Below are positions 34,885 to 41,629 of a DNA stretch of 64,000 bases, in pieces. The DNA is from an uncultured Lachnospiraceae bacterium (lineage in GTDB: Bacteria > Bacillota > Clostridia > Lachnospirales > Lachnospiraceae), in assembly GCA_910587765.1 (NCBI GenBank), contig CAJUNR010000007.1:62001-126000 (forward strand). The letters run 5' to 3'. Made by a program: the position numbers and the translations under genes. Under the pieces are notes generated by a model, which saw only the letters and a program-made list of their open reading frames with translations, searched no databases and had not been told where the DNA came from. Position 1 is the first letter of the stretch. Each line of letters opens with the position of its first letter.

Positions 34885-35206
34885 CTTCCGTCACCTCGCA
34901 GTCTTCTTTCAGATTTTCGTTGATCAGTACCTCCAGCTTGCCGATCATATGGGAGGATACCGGCCCGGCCAGCCAGAAAAAGGCGATCACCAGCGCCAGT
35001 TTGAGCGTGCCGAACCGAAATCCGCTCAGAATCATCAATCCAAGAATCACGAACAGAATCCCCAGAGAATCCGCCATCGCCGACGCGTGCATCCGGTTCA
35101 GTACGTAGTGGAACCGGTATACCCCTATGACCGCCACGCACATGGTCATGATTCCGATCACAATCAGGCTTCCGCCTGCAATCAACTGTATCCACGCCAT
35201 CGTCAT
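34871..35206 (-). CDS. mrpG: Na+/H+ antiporter subunit G
   Basis: 111 residues with three membrane helices and the family pattern GVYRFHYVLNRMHASAMADS, then GILFVILGLMILSG and AFFWLAGPVSSHMIGK. MrpG/MbhC is a small membrane subunit needed for assembly of the antiporter. Overlaps mrpF by four bases. Confidence 0.9.
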   Translation of the reverse strand: MTMAWIQLIAGGSLIVIGIMTMCVAVIGVYRFHYVLNRMHASAMADSLGILFVILGLMILSGFRFGTLKLALVIAFFWLAGPVSSHMIGKLEVLINENLKEDCEVTEDGDF

Positions 35207-35544
35207 TCTTCCTCCTCCTGTTCTTCTTCGTCTTCAATCTGCAGAAACGGCGTCCCCTTGATCTTCCGCTCCTGATAAGCCCCGCCGTAGATCTTCGTCA
35301 GTACAACCACCGCCAGAAAACTGATCATCGAATAGATCAGACAGACGTCAAAAAGATAACTTTCTCTTAAATACAGGGCAAACATTGCAATCTCCACAAT
35401 CGTCATGGTGCCGATCATATTGACGGCGATCACGCGGTCCGTAATTCTCGGCCCAAGGACCGCCCGGATCAGGCAGAGCAGGATCAGCGCCGCGGTCACA
35501 ATCATGCAGGCCAGCAGAAAACCATGATAAACTGTCTCATACAT
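35203..35544 (-). CDS. mrpF: Na+/H+ antiporter subunit F
   Basis: 113 residues: three membrane helices (LLACMIVTAALILLCLI; VIAVNMIGTMTIVEIAMFAL; YSMISFLAVVVLTKIYGG) with the RAVLGPRITDRVIAVN signature of MrpF/MbhB. A short acidic tail (EDEEEQEEEE) ends it. Overlaps mrpE by eight bases and mrpG by four. Confidence 0.9.
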   Translation of the reverse strand: MYETVYHGFLLACMIVTAALILLCLIRAVLGPRITDRVIAVNMIGTMTIVEIAMFALYLRESYLFDVCLIYSMISFLAVVVLTKIYGGAYQERKIKGTPFLQIEDEEEQEEEE

Positions 35545-36010
35545 CCTCTTCCACCGCCTCCATCTTCCTCAGAAGCTCCACAAAAACCGAGCTTTCCATT
35601 CCTTTTGCAAACTCTCTGTCCAGACAGTGCACATAGAAATCGCTGCCCTCCAGGCCGACCGTGATCGTCCCCGGCGTCAGGGTGATGGAATTGGCCAGAA
35701 TCACTCTCGCCAGTCCGCTTTTCAGATCGGACGTAAAGTGCACAAGCTGGGGTTCCACCTGATACCTGGGTGTCATGATAAAAAAGAGCACCTGACGGTT
35801 GGCCTTGAGGATCTCCACGATCAGAATCGCCACGTACTGCACCGCCATGGGCAGAAGCCGCAGAAACCGCAGATCCTTTTTCAGGCTGTAGCCCATAAAA
35901 CAGCAGCAGAACGCAAATAAGGCGGCGCTTAAAAGAACCCCGATCCACAAAATCTCCCATGTGAGCCTGCCGTTAAAGATAATCCAGAGCAGCAGAAATG
36001 CAGCAGCCAT
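35537..36010 (-). CDS. mrpE: Na+/H+ antiporter subunit E
   Basis: 157 residues, first gene of the antiporter operon, with GGAGGGAG upstream of the ATG. Two or three N-terminal membrane helices are followed by the MrpE soluble domain (VEILKANRQVLFFIMTPRYQ and ILANSITLTPGTITVGL). The protein is a scaffold-type subunit of Mrp and Mbh complexes. A promoter and a leader hairpin lie between it and cbiK. Confidence 0.9.
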   Translation of the reverse strand: MAAAFLLLWIIFNGRLTWEILWIGVLLSAALFAFCCCFMGYSLKKDLRFLRLLPMAVQYVAILIVEILKANRQVLFFIMTPRYQVEPQLVHFTSDLKSGLARVILANSITLTPGTITVGLEGSDFYVHCLDREFAKGMESSVFVELLRKMEAVEEDV

Positions 36011-36044
36011 CCGATCTCCCTCCGTATCTTCCCCTTAAAGTCCG

Positions 36045-36076
36045 GCAGGGCACCCGTATGGAAAAGGATGCCCTGC
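36045..36076 (-). promoter_or_regulatory. hairpin in leader of antiporter operon
   Basis: Perfect 8-bp stem (GCAGGGCA with TGCCCTGC) with a 16-base loop, between the predicted promoter and the mrpE ribosome site. There is no U-run, so it is more likely a leader structure than a terminator. Confidence 0.45.
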
Positions 36077-36101
36077 TGTCTGTTGTCTGTATACTTTTCT
36101 C

Positions 36102-36130
36102 AGTTTACACTTTTTTAATAAAGAACTCAA
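36102..36130 (-). promoter_or_regulatory. promoter of antiporter operon
   Basis: On the minus strand: TTGAGT (36130-36125), 17 bases, TAAACT (36107-36102), in a distinctly AT-rich block between cbiK and mrpE. It is the only AT-rich stretch near, which supports it as the operon's start. Confidence 0.5.
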
Positions 36131-36193
36131 CTGTTTTTCTGATTTTTTGCAAATTTTTAACAAAGGCCGCGCCGCGGTTCAAACCTGCCGCCG

Positions 36194-36976
36194 TCACGCC
36201 CGCCGGGCGTGGCGGACGTACAGCTTTCGGATCCGCGGGTACTCGCCCAGCCCTTTGAGGACGCAGCGCACCTCGCAGCCGGCCGCCTCGAAACGGCTCT
36301 TCCAGGAATCCCCGTCCTCGCCGGCCATATCGTTTCTGGCATGATCGCCCGCCACCACCATCAAAGGCGCCAGCGTCACACGCTTCGCGCCCGACGCCTG
36401 CACCCGCCGAATCAGCGTCTCCAGCGGGGGGCCGGCCTCCACGGTGCCGAGAAACACATTGCCGCAGCCCCTCTCCCGGAACCGCACTTCCAGCCTGCCG
36501 TAGACGGAATTGGCTTTATGCACCGTACCGTGCCCCATGAGCACAAGCGCTTCCTCCGGTGCAGGCTCTCCGAACTCCGCCATCACCGCTTCCGCCGCCT
36601 CGTCAAAATCCTCCCCGTCGGTCAGAAGCGGCGTCCCCAGACGGATCGACGCAAACCGCCCCCTGTACGCGAGGACATCCGCAGTCATCCGATCATTCTC
36701 GATGCCGCCGGTCACATACGTCGGCTGCACGGTCACCGCCTCAATGCCGTCCGCAAGCATCCGCTCCATGGCCTCCGACACCGTATCGGTCTGCACCCCG
36801 TCCCTTTCCTTCCGTATTTTTATAATCCTCTCGCTGGTCCACGCGCGGTACCGCGCACAATCCGCAAAGGCAGTTCCCAGATCCGCCTCTATGACGTCGA
36901 TCGTCTTCCTGCGCGTCTCGTTGACGCTCGTTCCGAAGCTGACGACCAGCAGCCCTTTCCTGATCTTTTGTTCCAA
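36194..36976 (-). CDS. cbiK: anaerobic sirohydrochlorin cobaltochelatase
   Basis: 261 residues from a TTG at 36976 with AGGGGGG ten bases upstream; ATGs at 37018 and 37036 give longer forms but have no good ribosome site. It inserts cobalt into sirohydrochlorin in the anaerobic cobalamin pathway. Family motifs: LLVVSFGTSVNETR at the N-terminus, TVQPTYVTGGIEND, LVLMGHGTVHKAN with the metal-binding His, and PLMVVAGDHARNDM with the second His. No other cobalamin gene is in the window, so it stands alone between the chemotaxis and antiporter genes. Confidence 0.9.
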   Translation of the reverse strand: MEQKIRKGLLVVSFGTSVNETRRKTIDVIEADLGTAFADCARYRAWTSERIIKIRKERDGVQTDTVSEAMERMLADGIEAVTVQPTYVTGGIENDRMTADVLAYRGRFASIRLGTPLLTDGEDFDEAAEAVMAEFGEPAPEEALVLMGHGTVHKANSVYGRLEVRFRERGCGNVFLGTVEAGPPLETLIRRVQASGAKRVTLAPLMVVAGDHARNDMAGEDGDSWKSRFEAAGCEVRCVLKGLGEYPRIRKLYVRHARRA

Positions 36977-37035
36977 CGTATCCGTTCCCCCCTGCCGCCC
37001 GAATCTTTCCTTGCGCATCCCTGCGCACACAGACA

Positions 37036-37068
37036 ACGTTCCCCGAAAAAGCAGCCGCTTCCCGGGGA
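37036..37068 (-). terminator. hairpin after cheV
   Basis: On the minus strand GTTCCCCG and CGGGGAAC pair around a GC-rich then T-rich loop, 20-50 bases after the cheV stop. The following GTTGTCTGT is only weakly U-rich. It probably ends the flagellar-chemotaxis transcript before cbiK. Confidence 0.5.
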
Positions 37069-37085
37069 ACCTTCTATTTGTTTCC

Positions 37086-38024
37086 TTATACTTCTCTGCC
37101 TATATCCTTGCGGAACCGCTCCAGAAGCTGATCAATCACGTGCACCAGATGTCCGATCTCCGGCTTGGTGAGCTGCTCGTCCGCGCCCAGATCCTCTCCC
37201 TTGATCCGCATCTGATCGTCGATCAGCGAGGAGAAGATCACAACCGGTATCTTCTTCAGTCGCGGATCATCTTTCACAAGCTTCGTCAGACGGTGTCCGT
37301 CCATCTCCGGCATCTCGATATCCGTAATAATCAGATTCACCTTGTCATACAGGTCCTCATCCTCCCGGATCGCGTTCAGATAATTCCACGCTTCCTGACC
37401 GTTGCTGAAATTCTTCACATCCATGAAGCCCGCGCGCTCCAGAGAATCATCAATCATCTTCTGCAGCAGGATGGAATCCTCGGCAATCACAAGCGGACTG
37501 TCACACAGAGGACGGTCGCCCATCTGTTCCACTTCCGAGATCTGAATCGTCGTCTCCGGCGCGATCTCGGCCACAATTTTCTCAAAATCAAGAATCGTCA
37601 CCAGCTCTCCCGCGCACTGAGCGATACCGGTAGCTACCCCCTCGTCTCCATGAGACAGCGTCTTATCCGGTTTCTGAATATCCTTCCAGGAGATCCGGCT
37701 GATCCCCTCGATGCTCTGCACACGGAAAGCCACCGTCATCTTGTTGAAATTCGTCACGATGAACAGATCCCGCGGCTTATGCCCCAGATCCTCGCCGGTC
37801 AGATAATATCCGAGGTCGATGACGGTAATCAGAATGTCCCGCGGCTTGAAGATCCCCTCCACCGCCGGGTGGGCGTGAGGCATGACCTTCACTTTCTCGC
37901 TCATCATGATCTCCTTGACTTTGGCCACATTGATCCCGTAAAATTCACCCTGAATCGTAAATTTCATGATCTCGATCTCATTCGTTCCCGATTCCAGAAG
38001 AATACCCTCTTTTTCTTTCTCCAC
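37086..38024 (-). CDS. cheV: chemotaxis protein CheV (CheW-receiver fusion)
   Basis: 312 residues starting at GTG with AAGGAGC upstream. Residues 15-165 are a CheW-like coupling domain (YGINVAKVKEIM, GIFKPRDILITVIDLGYYL). Residues 175-300 are a receiver domain with an acidic start (VIAEDS), the phospho-acceptor Asp in NLIITDIEMPEMDG, the conserved Ser in VIFSSL and the Lys in QLTKPE. CheV couples receptors to CheA and takes part in adaptation through its phosphorylation. CheA and CheW genes are not in the window. It is the last gene of the motility cluster. Confidence 0.95.
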   Translation of the reverse strand: MEKEKEGILLESGTNEIEIMKFTIQGEFYGINVAKVKEIMMSEKVKVMPHAHPAVEGIFKPRDILITVIDLGYYLTGEDLGHKPRDLFIVTNFNKMTVAFRVQSIEGISRISWKDIQKPDKTLSHGDEGVATGIAQCAGELVTILDFEKIVAEIAPETTIQISEVEQMGDRPLCDSPLVIAEDSILLQKMIDDSLERAGFMDVKNFSNGQEAWNYLNAIREDEDLYDKVNLIITDIEMPEMDGHRLTKLVKDDPRLKKIPVVIFSSLIDDQMRIKGEDLGADEQLTKPEIGHLVHVIDQLLERFRKDIGREV

Positions 38025-38041
38025 TTGTATCCGCTCCTTCC

Positions 38042-38527
38042 TTATAGATGCTTCTCGGGTTTGCCGGCCGTGCGGACGATGACATCCCCGTTGGCGATGT
38101 TAATCAGCATCGTCCTCGCATAGCTCCCGCCGGTGTCCTCGGCCGAGATCCGCATCCGTTCTTCCATTAACAGCTTCTTTACCATTGCAGCATTTCTCTG
38201 ACCAATGTTGCCGAAATCCGAATTGCCGCGGATCTCGAACATCTTGGCGCCCCCTGCAATTTTTACAATGGTTCTGCTTTTGAGCATACCGAAAGCCGAC
38301 AGCTTGCGGATCATCTCCTGAATACCGCTGTCCGCATATTTAAATACCTTTGGATCTCTTGGATCGGTCCTGGAAGGCAGCATGATATGCAAAAGCCCGC
38401 CCAGCCGGATGGCCGGGTCGTACATTGTGATCCCGATACAGGAACCCAGCGCATAGGTAATAATCTGCCCGTCCCCTCTGGCAAATTTCATGTCGCCAAT
38501 TCCCACTTTCAAATCTCTTCCCGTCAA
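38042..38527 (-). CDS. cheD: chemoreceptor glutamine deamidase CheD
   Basis: 161 residues, TTG start overlapping the cheC stop by four bases. Catalytic Cys in YALGSCIGITMYD, His in GGLLHIMLP, and Thr region in SRTIVKIAGGAKMF are in place. CheD deamidates receptor glutamines and binds CheC, which it activates. Its coupling to cheC in the operon is the usual arrangement in Firmicutes with CheC/CheD/CheV adaptation. Confidence 0.93.
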   Translation of the reverse strand: MTGRDLKVGIGDMKFARGDGQIITYALGSCIGITMYDPAIRLGGLLHIMLPSRTDPRDPKVFKYADSGIQEMIRKLSAFGMLKSRTIVKIAGGAKMFEIRGNSDFGNIGQRNAAMVKKLLMEERMRISAEDTGGSYARTMLINIANGDVIVRTAGKPEKHL

Positions 38528-39147
38528 TTTGACACACCCAATTTCTCTAATATCCTGTTCAGAGATGCAATGTCAGGCAGCATCAAAAGTCCGTCAGAAA
38601 GCCTGACCCCATCCATGATAAATTCCGCATTGATATACATTAATTTGTCTGTCTCATAGCCGTACTCCGCGATCGGAACCGTCAGAATCCCTCCGAGCAT
38701 GTTCACCGTAGAACTGGGCACGGACAGCGCGATGTCCACTCCCACAAGCTGCGTAAATGCGTTCACATACGAACAAATGATGATATTCCCAACCTCTTCC
38801 AGCGCGGAATAATCCATCTCATCCATGTCTTCAAAAGAGGAATATTTTTTCCCGATCAGCTTCTCCAGCACCGCGTTGGCCATATCCATCTTGAAGATGA
38901 ACAAAATCAACCCGTTGACGTCATTGGACATCTGGACCAGCGTTGCCGCCACCAGCTCCTCAATCTCGCCGATCTTATCCACCGCTTCCTCGTATCCGAG
39001 AACGCTCACCTCCGGGATCGCAATCCGGATCTCTTTCTGCAGCAGTTTTGACAGCGACGTCGCCGCATGGCTCGTGCCGATACTGCTGATCTCCTTCATC
39101 ACATCCAGTTCCTGGAGGTTCATCTCTTCATAGCTTTTTAATCTCAT
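38524..39147 (-). CDS. cheC: CheY-P phosphatase CheC
   Basis: 207 residues from the ATG at 39147 (GAGGTGG five bases before). It is a CheC-type protein with two pseudo-symmetric phosphatase helices. The second has the active-site pattern E-x-x-N (LEEVGNIII). In the first (KEISSIGTSHAAT) the Asn is replaced by Ser. CheC removes phosphate from CheY-P and is enhanced by CheD, encoded next. The length fits CheC and not the larger CheX or FliY proteins. Confidence 0.92.
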   Translation of the reverse strand: MRLKSYEEMNLQELDVMKEISSIGTSHAATSLSKLLQKEIRIAIPEVSVLGYEEAVDKIGEIEELVAATLVQMSNDVNGLILFIFKMDMANAVLEKLIGKKYSSFEDMDEMDYSALEEVGNIIICSYVNAFTQLVGVDIALSVPSSTVNMLGGILTVPIAEYGYETDKLMYINAEFIMDGVRLSDGLLMLPDIASLNRILEKLGVSN

Positions 39148-39167
39148 ATCCACCTCATTCTATCTGA

Positions 39168-39917
39168 TCAGCCCCGCAGGGAATTGATCGTGGATTCTAT
39201 CTCATCCGATGTAGTGACCATCTTCAAAGCATAAGTAAACGCTCTCTGCGCCTCGATGACTTTCACCATCTCATCCGCCATATCCGTTCCGGAACGCTCC
39301 AGCGCGCCGGCCGCCATCACCGGATTCTCGATCAGGATCGGCTCCGCCCCCTCGTCCACGGGAACGAACTCATTGTTGCCCGTATTCATAAGACGGCTCG
39401 GATTATTGAACGTAAAGAGGGCGACGCTCTGCTGAATCTGCCCGACGTCCTCTCCTCCTGTCCCGTCCTCTCCCGCCATCTGTCCCACCTCAATGGGTTC
39501 GCGGTCGGCGTCCAGTACCAGACGGTTGGACTCGGTCATCAGATAAAATTTCCCATCCAGCTCTCCTCTGTGAAAATGTCCGTTCCTCGTATAGGTGATC
39601 GCACCCGTACCCACATCCTGCACCATGAAAAATGCGTTGTCCTGCAGAATCGCAAAGTCAAAGGAACTGTTGGTCATCGTCGCCGCCGAAGTTCCGAAGT
39701 TGGTATAGGTTCTCTGAACCCTCATCCCATCGCCCGCCATAAGCTCTGTAACCGCCTCCGGCGAATCGTTCAGATTGTAGTTGATCAGATCGGAAAACGC
39801 CACGTTTTTAGGTTTGAAACCGTAGTTGTTGATGTTGGCCAGATTGTTGGAGGTCACGCTCAGCTTATCCAGATAAGCGGACGCCCCGACAGCCGCCGAA
39901 TAAAATGACTGATACAT
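39168..39917 (-). CDS. flagellar rod/hook-basal body protein (FlgG/FlhP type)
   Basis: 249 residues. The N-terminus (MYQSFYSAAVGASAYLDKLSVTSNNLANINNYGF region) and C-terminus (EMVKVIEAQRAFTYALKMV) are the paired helices of the flagellar rod/hook axial family. The central DFAILQDNAFFMVQD strand matches FlgF/FlgG. In Firmicutes a pair of such genes (flhO, flhP) follows the sigma factor or mbl and forms the distal rod. It is the second gene of a set with the one at 39965. Confidence 0.88.
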   Translation of the reverse strand: MYQSFYSAAVGASAYLDKLSVTSNNLANINNYGFKPKNVAFSDLINYNLNDSPEAVTELMAGDGMRVQRTYTNFGTSAATMTNSSFDFAILQDNAFFMVQDVGTGAITYTRNGHFHRGELDGKFYLMTESNRLVLDADREPIEVGQMAGEDGTGGEDVGQIQQSVALFTFNNPSRLMNTGNNEFVPVDEGAEPILIENPVMAAGALERSGTDMADEMVKVIEAQRAFTYALKMVTTSDEIESTINSLRG

Positions 39918-39964
39918 TGTAAAAAGCCCTCCTGCTCCTATAATTCTGCGGTCTTAGACGACTG

Positions 39965-40738
39965 CTATAACCTTCCGATATCCGTTGCGGATTTGCTCAT
40001 GACCTGGTCATACATCTTCAGCACCTGCGCTCCGCTCTGCAGCGCCCTCTGCGCCGTCATCATGGCGGTCATTTCCTCCACCATATCCGAGTTGGACCGC
40101 TCCAGCGTCTTCCAGATCACCGCGCTCTCCGTCTGATTGACCTCCTGTGCGGCCGCATCCGTAGAATAGAGACCGTAATCCTCCTTGTGAAGCACATCCT
40201 GATAATTTCCTTCAAAATCCACGACCCGAAGCGTTCCGAACTCCCGGCTCGTTCCGTCCATATCCCGTCCGTAGATCGTTCCGTTCGTGACGACAAAGTC
40301 CTCGCTGGTGATCTGAATCGGCTGTCCGCCCTCGCCCTGAACCCGTCCGAGATTATTCAGGGTCAGATAACCTTCCTCATCCACGCGGAAAGAACCGTTT
40401 CTCGTATACTGTACGCCGTTCGGCGTATCAATACAGAAAAATCCCCTGCCGCTCAGAGCAAAATCATAAATTCCGCCCGTAGGATTAAAGCTTCCCTGCT
40501 CATAGTTCACATAGGTTCGCTGAGCCGTACGGATCTTGGACGTCACGCCCAGTTCCGTATAGCGGCTCTTGTTCCTCTTGCCGGTCCGGTAGAGCATCTC
40601 CTCCTCAAAAGTACTGCTGACCATCTTGTCACTCTTATAACCCGGCGTCTGGACGTTCACCATATTGTTGCTGACCGTGTTCAGCGTTCTCTGCTGCGTC
40701 AGCATGCCGGATGTCAGATTATAAAAACCCTGGTACAT
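39965..40738 (-). CDS. flagellar rod/hook-basal body protein (FlgF/FlhO type)
   Basis: 257 residues with AGGAGG before the ATG. Axial-family termini are clear: MYQGFYNLTSGMLTQQ, then SNNMVNVQTPGYK, and at the C-terminus ERSNSDMVEEMTAMMTAQRA. The central DFALSGRGFFCID and VQYTRNGSFRVDEEGYL are typical of FlgF/FlgG rod proteins. It is the first gene after fliA, separated by a 112-bp gap that contains a 12-bp inverted repeat. Confidence 0.9.
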   Translation of the reverse strand: MYQGFYNLTSGMLTQQRTLNTVSNNMVNVQTPGYKSDKMVSSTFEEEMLYRTGKRNKSRYTELGVTSKIRTAQRTYVNYEQGSFNPTGGIYDFALSGRGFFCIDTPNGVQYTRNGSFRVDEEGYLTLNNLGRVQGEGGQPIQITSEDFVVTNGTIYGRDMDGTSREFGTLRVVDFEGNYQDVLHKEDYGLYSTDAAAQEVNQTESAVIWKTLERSNSDMVEEMTAMMTAQRALQSGAQVLKMYDQVMSKSATDIGRL

Positions 40739-40766
40739 ACTTTCTGCCTCCTGATCTACAGTTTCG

Positions 40767-40830
40767 TATCCGCGGACAGCATGTTCCGCAGATCCTGTGT
40801 TTATAATTCAAAGCCGTGTGTCCGCGGATA
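40767..40830. repeat. 12-bp perfect inverted repeat between fliA and the rod genes
   Basis: TATCCGCGGACA (40767-40778) and TGTCCGCGGATA (40819-40830) are exact inverse copies separated by 40 bp that include TTTATAATT. There is no U-run after either arm. It could be an RNA hairpin, a dyad operator or the borders of a small invertible segment. Confidence 0.65.
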
Positions 40831-40850
40831 AACGCCCCGCAGACGACATT

Positions 40851-41609
40851 TTACACATAATGACTCATGTACGCCTTCAGTTTGTTGATCGCGCTGCTGT
40901 GGATCTGGGAGATCCGCGGCTCGCTGACCCCGAGAATCCCGGCGATCTGTCCCATGTTCAGTTCCTCCACATAATACAGAGAGATAACGAGCTGCTCCTT
41001 CTCCTTCAGGCTTTTCACGGCCTCCGAGAGAAGCTGTCTGGATTCCCCGCGCAGAAAAGCCTTCTCCGGCTGGGAACTGGCGTCCCTGCTGGACAACTGC
41101 AGCGACTGGTGTTCCTCCTCGTCGTCCATCAGCATATCCAGCGAAAGCACGTTCATGATCACGCTCATGCGCTGGAGCTTCCGGAACTTTTTCACGTCCA
41201 TCCCCATGGCTGCGGCAATCTCCTCGTCGGCAGGATCCCCGCCAAGCGCGATCCGCGTCTCCTCCATCAGCCGGACCTGTTTGCGGAAATCTCTCGGCAT
41301 CCAGTCGTTCTTACGCACCAGGTCGATGATCATGCCCCGGATCCGTCTGGAGATAAACGTCTCAAACTTATTATCCCGCTCCGGGTCGTATCTGTCAATC
41401 CCTTTCATGATGGCAATCACGCCTTCGTTAATGATATCCTCCATCTGCAGCGAGCCGGCATAGACTCCCCGCATCTGCGACGCGATTGTTTTGACAATAT
41501 ACAGATAACGCATGACCAGCTCCTGCTTGACCGGAAGCTCTCCGGTTTCCTGGTACCGCGCGAGAAGCTCTTCGTTTGTCTTGTCTTTTAGATTTTCTGT
41601 CTGCTGCAT
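40851..41609 (-). CDS. fliA: flagellar RNA polymerase sigma factor (sigma-28/FliA)
   Basis: 252 residues. It has regions 2 to 4 of a group 3 sigma factor: GVIAIMKGIDRYDPERDNKF (region 2), RIRGMIIDLVRK (2.4), a region 3 segment starting DEEIAAAMGM, and LKEKEQLVISLYYVEELNMG followed by VSEPRISQIHSSAI (4.2 helix-turn-helix). It directs RNA polymerase to late flagellar and chemotaxis promoters. It directly follows flhA, as in many Firmicutes, but without the usual flhF, flhG and cheB between them. Confidence 0.95.
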   Translation of the reverse strand: MQQTENLKDKTNEELLARYQETGELPVKQELVMRYLYIVKTIASQMRGVYAGSLQMEDIINEGVIAIMKGIDRYDPERDNKFETFISRRIRGMIIDLVRKNDWMPRDFRKQVRLMEETRIALGGDPADEEIAAAMGMDVKKFRKLQRMSVIMNVLSLDMLMDDEEEHQSLQLSSRDASSQPEKAFLRGESRQLLSEAVKSLKEKEQLVISLYYVEELNMGQIAGILGVSEPRISQIHSSAINKLKAYMSHYV

Positions 41610-41629
41610 CTGATCAAACCTCTTGCCTC

